Positions 38,605 to 42,827 of a stretch of DNA of 42,827 nt are shown here, piece after piece; positions within the stretch are counted from its first letter, which is position 1; each line of letters opens with the position of its first letter. Position numbers and translations under genes: made by a program. The stretch is from Candidatus Oscillibacter pullicola. GTDB taxonomy: Bacteria; Bacillota; Clostridia; Oscillospirales; Oscillospiraceae. The DNA is taken from the NCBI GenBank assembly GCA_019118935.1, contig DWXY01000061.1:1-42827 (forward strand). The letters run 5' to 3'. The notes under the pieces were generated by a model, which was not told the origin of the DNA, ran no database searches, and worked only from the letters and a program-made list of their open reading frames with translations.

Positions 38605-39024
38605 TTATCTATTTTCATACTGGAAGGGCAATCCGCAGGCATAGCAGGCGTTCCGGTTGCCCTTCTGGCGGCGGCCGCAGCGGGGGCAGGCGATGACCTC
38701 CTCTGTCCGGGCAGGAAAGACGGCAGGAGTGTCCGGTGGGGCGGCAGGCATAGGGGGGACTGGCTTCACAAGGGAAACAGGCTCTTCTGAGGATTGCTGC
38801 ATACGCTCCAGTGCCGCCACTCGCTGACGTAGAGAGGACAGTTCCTGGTCCCGCTGGATGAAATCTTCCTGCTCCTGTATGCGGTCCGGCAGGACCAGAA
38901 TAAAGACCAGGCCAAAGATTCCCCCGACGACACCGGCAATCACACCGATTGCCGCAGAATACCCCTTATGACGGCTCATAATGGAGCAAAGGGCACCGAA
39001 CATAATCCAGGACAGCAGAAACAT
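38605..39024 (-). CDS. Membrane coiled-coil protein with C-terminal zinc ribbon (paralog 2)
   Basis: This 139-residue protein has an N-terminal helix pair (FLLSWIMFGALCSIM and AAIGVIAGVVGGIFGLVFILVL), a coiled coil (QEQEDFIQRDQELSSLRQRVAALERMQQ), a Pro-rich linker and the same C-terminal block, PPDTPAVFPARTEEVIACP then CGRRQKGNRNACYACGLPF. The N-terminal part is unrelated to paralog 1 except in general plan. AGGAGG precedes the ATG. The shared 3' DNA, including codon choice, points to recent duplication or gene conversion of the ribbon. Confidence 0.82.
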   Translation of the reverse strand: MFLLSWIMFGALCSIMSRHKGYSAAIGVIAGVVGGIFGLVFILVLPDRIQEQEDFIQRDQELSSLRQRVAALERMQQSSEEPVSLVKPVPPMPAAPPDTPAVFPARTEEVIACPRCGRRQKGNRNACYACGLPFQYENR

Positions 39025-39039
39025 AAAAACCTCCTGCCA

Positions 39040-39420
39040 TCAGGCATTCTCATATTGAAAAGACAATCCGCAGGCATAGCAGGCGTTCCGATTGCCCTTC
39101 TGGCGGCGGCCGCACCGGGGGCAGGCGATGACCTCCTCTGTCCGGGCAGGGAATATGGCGGGGGCATCCGGCGGACGCTTGGGGGTGTTCTTTGCCTCCG
39201 GAGGCTCCGGCGCCGGAGGCAACAGACCCTGGTCTGCCAGAATTTTTTCCAGCGCCAGCAGCTGGTTTTCCAGTTCGGTGACCCGCGTTTTCAGCCGCTC
39301 GATCTCCTTGTCCTGCCGCTGATCGTCGGCCCGGGAGCTGCTGGAGGAGCCCTCCAGCATATCCAGCCTATCGTGAAGATCCCACTCCCAAAGGGGATTC
39401 AGATACCAGGGCAGTCCCAT
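39040..39420 (-). CDS. Coiled-coil protein with C-terminal zinc ribbon (paralog 3, no membrane helix)
   Basis: This 126-residue protein starts MGLPWYLNPLWEWDLHDRLD, a Trp-rich segment with no membrane helix. A Ser run follows, then a long coiled coil (DDQRQDKEIERLKTRVTELENQLLALEKIL), a Pro/Glu linker and the shared zinc ribbon (PARTEEVIACPRCGRRQKG, CYACG). AAGGAGGG precedes the ATG. It is first in the cluster by transcription order. No promoter was identified with confidence in the 170 bases before it, which it shares with the divergent gene at 39595. Function is unknown. Confidence 0.82.
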   Translation of the reverse strand: MGLPWYLNPLWEWDLHDRLDMLEGSSSSSRADDQRQDKEIERLKTRVTELENQLLALEKILADQGLLPPAPEPPEAKNTPKRPPDAPAIFPARTEEVIACPRCGRRQKGNRNACYACGLSFQYENA

Positions 39421-39525
39421 ACAGCTCCCTCCTTTTGCCCCATCATAGCACAGAAAAAACGACTTGAACAGACCTGTTTTCAGGGAAAACCGGCGGTTAG
39501 CCTCTGCTAATGTTCAAAAACCCTC

Positions 39526-39554
39526 TGTACAACTCCCCCGTGGGGTGGTATAAT
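39526..39554 (+). promoter_or_regulatory. Promoter for the zinc-ribbon protein at 39595
   Basis: TGTACA, 17 bases, TATAAT with TG in the extended -10 position. Confidence 0.65.
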
Positions 39555-39594
39555 CTTCATCTAATGGAAACATCCCAGCCAGGAGGCGCATACC

Positions 39595-40206
39595 ATGAAG
39601 GAAGAGATGCGGACATTCGGATACCTCTGCCCCCAGTGCGGCAAGACCGTCATGGGGACCCGGTCTGTCTTTGCGCTGGAGGCATCCAACGCCGAGGTGG
39701 AGTGCGCCTGCGGCAAGTCCGCCCTGAAGGTGGAGTTCGACGGGGAGACCTATCATATTTATGTGCCCTGCGGCATCTGCGGCGAGACCCATGAGGCCCA
39801 CTGCCCGCCGGAGCGGGTGCTCCGCGGCGCCACCGCCCTGGGCTGCGCCAAGACCAAGCAGTTCTGCTGCTTCATCGGCCCGGAGGGGACGGTGGAGAAG
39901 AACCTGCGGGACCTGGCGGTGCTGGCGGAAAAGGAGCACCAGCAGCAGGAGGACGGCGAAGAGGCCTTTGTGGACAACGTCATCATGTACGAGATCCTGT
40001 CTGAGCTGAAGGATATCGCCGCCCGGCCGGACGGCATCACCTGCGCCTGCGGCAGCAAGCGGTACGGCATGGAGATCCGCCGCAGCGCCGTGGACCTCAT
40101 CTGCCGGGACTGCGGGGCCAAGCTGCGGATCCCGGCCGCCACGGACCGGGACCTGGATGATCTCTGCTGCCACATGAAGCTGGTGATCCCCGGGAAGCGG
40201 AACTGA
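39595..40206 (+). CDS. Multi-zinc-ribbon hypothetical protein
   Basis: This 203-residue cytosolic protein has several Cys pairs: CPQCGKTV (residues 12-19), CACGKS, CGICGETHEAHCP, CACGS and CRDCGAKLR. At least two zinc ribbons are likely, separated by a beta-rich domain and an acidic, Gln-rich helix (LAEKEHQQQEDGEEAF). The pattern resembles proteins that recognise nucleic acid or act as metal-stabilised adaptors; no catalytic motif is visible. AGGAGG precedes the ATG, the promoter is clear and a short terminator follows. It diverges from the zinc-ribbon paralog cluster, but its ribbons are not the same sequence. Confidence 0.78.
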   Translation: MKEEMRTFGYLCPQCGKTVMGTRSVFALEASNAEVECACGKSALKVEFDGETYHIYVPCGICGETHEAHCPPERVLRGATALGCAKTKQFCCFIGPEGTVEKNLRDLAVLAEKEHQQQEDGEEAFVDNVIMYEILSELKDIAARPDGITCACGSKRYGMEIRRSAVDLICRDCGAKLRIPAATDRDLDDLCCHMKLVIPGKRN

Positions 40207-40261
40207 TCCGCTCCACCGGTCCGGCCATGGGGCGGAAAAGCGCACCCTGCCCCAAAACCAC

Positions 40262-40282
40262 GCCGCCGCAGGGCGGCTTTTT
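40262..40282 (+). terminator. Short terminator after the multi-zinc-ribbon gene
   Basis: A 6-bp stem GCCGCC/GGCGGC with a 4-base loop and five T. Confidence 0.7.
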
Positions 40283-40351
40283 CCTGGCCGGAGACACCCG
40301 GCCGGACATGGACACCGGGGCCGCGGCCCCATGGAAAGGAAGGAATCTGCT

Positions 40352-41518
40352 TTGATCTCACTGCTGGCGCGGCTGTTTATCAAACCGGACCCGGCCCGGG
40401 AAGAGTCGGAGACCCGCAGGGCCTACGGCGTCCTCTGCGGGATCGTGGGCATCTGCCTGAACGTGCTGCTGTTCGCCGGAAAGTTTCTGGCGGGGACCCT
40501 CTCCGGCTCCATCGCCATCACGGCGGACGCCTTCAACAACCTGTCGGACGCCGGGTCCTCCTTCGTGACGCTGGTGGGTTTTCAGCTGGCGGGGCAGAAG
40601 CCGGACTCCGAACACCCCTTCGGCCACGGGCGGATGGAGTACGTCTCCGGCCTGGCGGTATCGGTTCTGATCCTGCTGATGGGCCTGGAACTTGGGAAGA
40701 CGTCCATTGAGAAGATCCTGCATCCGGAGCCGGTGGACTCCAGCCCGCTGATCTTTGCGATCCTCTGCGCGTCCATTCTGGTGAAGCTGTATATGTTCCT
40801 CTACAACCGGCGGCTGGGGAAGAAGCTGGGCTCTCCCGCCATGGAGGCCACGGCCATGGACTCCCTCAGCGACAGTGTGGCCACCGCCGCGGTGCTGATC
40901 GCCACGCTGGTGGGCCGTTTCACGGGGCTGAAGATCGACGGCTGGTGCGGCGTGCTGGTGGCGGCCTTTATTCTCTGGTCCGGCATCAACGCGGTGCGGG
41001 ACACGCTGGACCCCCTGCTGGGCACGCCGCCCACCCATGAGTTTGTCCAGCGCATCCGGGATCTGGTGATGGCCCACACCACCATCCTGGGCATCCACGA
41101 CCTGATCGTCCACGACTACGGCCCCGGCCGGGTGATGATCTCCCTCCACGCGGAGGTGCCCGCCAACGAGGACGTGCTGGCCCTCCACGACGAGATCGAC
41201 AACGTGGAGAAGGAGCTGCGGGAGAAGCTGGGCTGCGACGCAGTGATCCACATGGACCCGGTGGTGACGGACGATGGCGTCACCGAGGAGACCCGGCGGC
41301 GGGTCCAGACCCTGGTCCACTGCATCGACGACGCCATCGACATCCACGACTTCCGCATGGTGTCGGGGCCCACCCACACGAATCTGATCTTCGACGCGGT
41401 GGTGCCCTTCGGCTTCCGCCTCACAGACCAGGAGGTGGAGCAGAAAATCCGCAGCGCCGTGCGGGCGCTGGACGGCAATTACTACGCCGTGGTGAACGTG
41501 GAGCGGTCCTATACGTAA
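40352..41518 (+). CDS. Cation diffusion facilitator family transporter
   Basis: This 388-residue membrane protein has the CDF fold with six helices in the first 210 residues and a C-terminal cytoplasmic domain. The metal site is seen as SIAITADAFNNLSDAGSS (helix II, HxxxD-type replaced by DxxxD) and EATAMDSLSDSVAT (helix V). FGHGRMEYVSGL is the conserved loop. CDF proteins export Mn, Fe or Zn in exchange for protons. DxxxD/DxxxD sites are typical of Mn or Fe members. I use the TTG at 40352, since AAAGGAAGG lies 8 bases upstream; the ATG at 40331 would overlap that site and lacks its own. A duplicated C-terminal domain extends the protein past the usual 300 residues. Confidence 0.92.
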   Translation: MISLLARLFIKPDPAREESETRRAYGVLCGIVGICLNVLLFAGKFLAGTLSGSIAITADAFNNLSDAGSSFVTLVGFQLAGQKPDSEHPFGHGRMEYVSGLAVSVLILLMGLELGKTSIEKILHPEPVDSSPLIFAILCASILVKLYMFLYNRRLGKKLGSPAMEATAMDSLSDSVATAAVLIATLVGRFTGLKIDGWCGVLVAAFILWSGINAVRDTLDPLLGTPPTHEFVQRIRDLVMAHTTILGIHDLIVHDYGPGRVMISLHAEVPANEDVLALHDEIDNVEKELREKLGCDAVIHMDPVVTDDGVTEETRRRVQTLVHCIDDAIDIHDFRMVSGPTHTNLIFDAVVPFGFRLTDQEVEQKIRSAVRALDGNYYAVVNVERSYT

Positions 41519-41526
41519 GAGAAAAC

Positions 41527-41557
41527 AGAGCGGCGGGCGCATAGCGCCCGCCGCTCT
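41527..41557. terminator. Bidirectional terminator between CDF and the PF06541-type gene
   Basis: A perfect 14-bp stem (AGAGCGGCGGGCGC) with an ATA loop between convergent genes. Confidence 0.8.
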
Positions 41558-41567
41558 GCTGCGTCAG

Positions 41568-42548
41568 TCAGGCTGGATTTGTGCCGAACTCCATATTGGC
41601 GTAAATGTGCTCCATGCGGCTGTCCGGGAAATGCTCGTCGAAAAACACGTCCACGGCGGAGACGGGGGCCTCTCCGCGGACCCGTTCGGACCAGCGGTCC
41701 ACCGCCAGCAGGCTCATGGCGCAGTCGAAGATCATGAAAACGGTGAGGGCCCAGGTGAGGATCTTGCCGAACCGGTTGGGGATCTTCAGGATCACCTGAG
41801 CGACCCGGGGATAGAGGCTCTTGATCCACAGGACGCCCAGAATACCCCAGAACAGGGAGTAGAGCAGGCAGATCCGGCCGTTGAGGTTGAAGGGCATGTG
41901 GCTGTAATCCCAGGAGGTGGAGCCGAACAGCGTCTCCTGGCCCCAGGAGAGCAGGTACTCGATGACACTGCCCACCACGGCCCCGCCGAAAAAGGAGATG
42001 GAGGAGCTGCGGTTGCGGTAGCGGTACAGGGCCAGGGTCATCACCACCGCGCCGATGCCGTAGACAGGGTTGAAGGGACCGTAGACCAGGCCGGAGCGGC
42101 TCTCGATATACCCGTTGCGGAAGAGGCACCACAGGATCTCCACCACCACGCCGGCAAAGCTGCCGGCGATGCAGATCAAAGCGACCTTGTAAAAGTTGAC
42201 GCCGGAGGCGAAGCTGTCCGCCCGCTCCTCCTCCAGGTCGATGACGGAGTTGGCGGGGGCGTGGCGGAACAGGCCCTTCCGCCGGGAGCTCTCCTGCCCC
42301 TCCCGCAGGCGGGTGGTGAGCTCGTCGGCCTTGTCGGAGGCCCACTGGTGGGCCTGACGCAGGCAGGAGGAGGCCTCTTTCAGCGTCTCCACCTCCCGGG
42401 TCACGTCGCTGCGCAGGGCGGCCTGTTCCTCCGGAGAGAGGCTTTGCTGATCGGCCAGCTGTTCGTAATACCCCTCATACCGCAGTTCCAGCGTCTTTTC
42501 ACAGCGCAGGACGTCCTGACTGTAATCCAATAGATCCTTTGTCTGCAT
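41568..42548 (-). CDS. Putative ABC transporter permease-like membrane protein (PF06541 type)
   Basis: This 326-residue protein starts with a soluble coiled-coil half (LDYSQDVLRCEKTLELRYEGYYEQLADQ to about residue 105). It then has five or six hydrophobic helices with the family segments SGLVYGPFNPVYGIGAVV and FNLNGRICLLYSLFWGILGVLWI. The family is annotated as ABC-transporter type IV/CmpB-like, but no ATPase partner is here, so an ABC role is not established. The ATG at 42548 has AGGAGG upstream, and the consensus promoter is just before it. The longer N-terminal frame crosses that promoter and is not coding. Confidence 0.82.
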   Translation of the reverse strand: MQTKDLLDYSQDVLRCEKTLELRYEGYYEQLADQQSLSPEEQAALRSDVTREVETLKEASSCLRQAHQWASDKADELTTRLREGQESSRRKGLFRHAPANSVIDLEEERADSFASGVNFYKVALICIAGSFAGVVVEILWCLFRNGYIESRSGLVYGPFNPVYGIGAVVMTLALYRYRNRSSSISFFGGAVVGSVIEYLLSWGQETLFGSTSWDYSHMPFNLNGRICLLYSLFWGILGVLWIKSLYPRVAQVILKIPNRFGKILTWALTVFMIFDCAMSLLAVDRWSERVRGEAPVSAVDVFFDEHFPDSRMEHIYANMEFGTNPA

Positions 42549-42582
42549 AAAAACCTCCTGTCGAAATTTGCCATTGTGGGAT

Positions 42583-42611
42583 ATAGTAGCACAAGGAGGG
42601 CGTGAAGGCAA
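42583..42611 (-). promoter_or_regulatory. Promoter for the PF06541-type gene
   Basis: Minus strand: TTGCCT, 17 bases, TACTAT with TG in the extended -10 position. Confidence 0.65.
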
Positions 42612-42648
42612 GTGCCGCTCCGTTGTGCAGGGGCTGCAGGAGTACAAG

Positions 42649-42683
42649 AAAAAATCCCGCCACATTGCTGTGGCGGGATTTTT
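42649..42683 (-). terminator. Terminator behind the rpsI tail
   Basis: A 15-bp perfect stem (AAAAATCCCGCCACA), TTGC loop and T-runs on both strands. On the minus strand it lies 19 bases after the rpsI-type stop codon, so it looks like the original rpsI terminator. Confidence 0.9.
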
Positions 42684-42701
42684 GAAAGTGCAATCGAAGG
42701 A

Positions 42702-42749
42702 TCAGCGCTTGGAGAACTGGGGAGCCCGACGGGCAGCCTTCAGACCGTA
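42702..42749 (-). pseudogene. rpsI: 3' fragment of ribosomal protein S9 gene (rpsI tail)
   Basis: Minus strand, 15 codons plus TGA reading YGLKAARRAPQFSKR. This is the universally conserved C-terminal tail of bS9/uS9 in Firmicutes, which is normally preceded by RMKERKK. Here the upstream codons read KTAQKRAQ and further back PKYQGK, with no similarity to S9. The frame stays open to the window edge, but the sequence is not ribosomal protein. So only the last 48 bases of rpsI are present, with its terminator. The likely reason is integration of an element at the 3' end of rpsI, leaving a tail copy here. Confidence 0.75.
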
Positions 42750-42827
42750 TTGCGCTCGTTTTTGAGCCGTTTTTCCTTGGTATTTCGGGCTTTTCCGGAC
42801 TTTTCGCTGTTCAGTTATCCTATGTGG
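42750..42827. other. Foreign-looking sequence abutting the rpsI tail, candidate element end
   Basis: AT-richer than the rest of the window. On the plus strand it holds about five spaced runs of T (CTCGTTTTT, GCCGTTTTT, GGTATTT, GGGCTTTT, GGACTTTT) at roughly 10-12 base intervals. Short direct repeats next to an attachment core are what integrase arm sites look like. The window ends before any integrase gene, so this is inference. Confidence 0.4.

Overview
The window looks like a chromosomal segment of a GC-rich, endospore-forming anaerobic Clostridia member, most likely Oscillospiraceae of the Flavonifractor/Lawsonibacter/Oscillibacter kind. That placement is inference. It rests on high GC, strong Shine-Dalgarno sites with some TTG starts, genes for sporulation and germination (SpoVAF-type, YlbJ-like, YqfC, YqfD, SpoVAD, SpoVAE), a rubredoxin-first rubrerythrin, and a lipoprotein-based BMP-type nucleoside importer. 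No rRNA, tRNA or CRISPR array is visible.

Layout. 1-6 kb: the 3' end of an ABC ATPase gene, degV behind a hairpin-rich leader, ridA, an acyl-ACP thioesterase with an alpha/beta hydrolase, an FMN-dependent alpha-hydroxy-acid oxidizing enzyme with an extra Cys-rich N-terminus, and a DUF4349 lipoprotein. 6-11 kb: a lone spoVAF-type gene with a forespore-type promoter, then an EF-G paralog whose last 72 bp are repeated twice more downstream on a 214-bp period. 11-14 kb: rubrerythrin, a HAD phosphatase, and a secreted SLH-serine protease divergent from an MBL hydrolase. 14-22 kb: a nucleoside salvage block in which deoC and deoD are followed by a lipoprotein, an ATPase and two permeases, so that imported nucleosides can be phosphorolysed and the deoxyribose-phosphate cleaved. 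22-26 kb: divergent ylbJ-like and yqfC-yqfD-phoH-ybeY genes with mother-cell-type promoter matches in the shared gap.

26-31 kb is the most irregular part. A small XRE regulator gene with palindromic operators is followed by two gene-free islands (26510-27222 and 29792-30652) built from the same repeat modules. The recD2 gene and its small partner lie between long inverted copies. After the second island come a second XRE gene, comF and mreB. 32-42 kb: a DUF2156-GNAT fusion, a minus-strand operon (polysaccharide deacetylase lipoprotein, zinc ribbon, cdd, small coupled ORF), spoVAD-spoVAE without spoVAC, three tandem genes sharing one C-terminal zinc ribbon on different N-termini, a zinc-ribbon protein, a CDF transporter and a PF06541-type membrane protein.

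The last ~125 bases hold a 15-codon piece identical in sense to the C-terminus of ribosomal protein S9, with a terminator behind it and unrelated sequence before it. This resembles an attachment-site scar, so the right edge may be the start of an integrated element. Promoters and terminators below were read by eye from consensus boxes and perfect hairpins.
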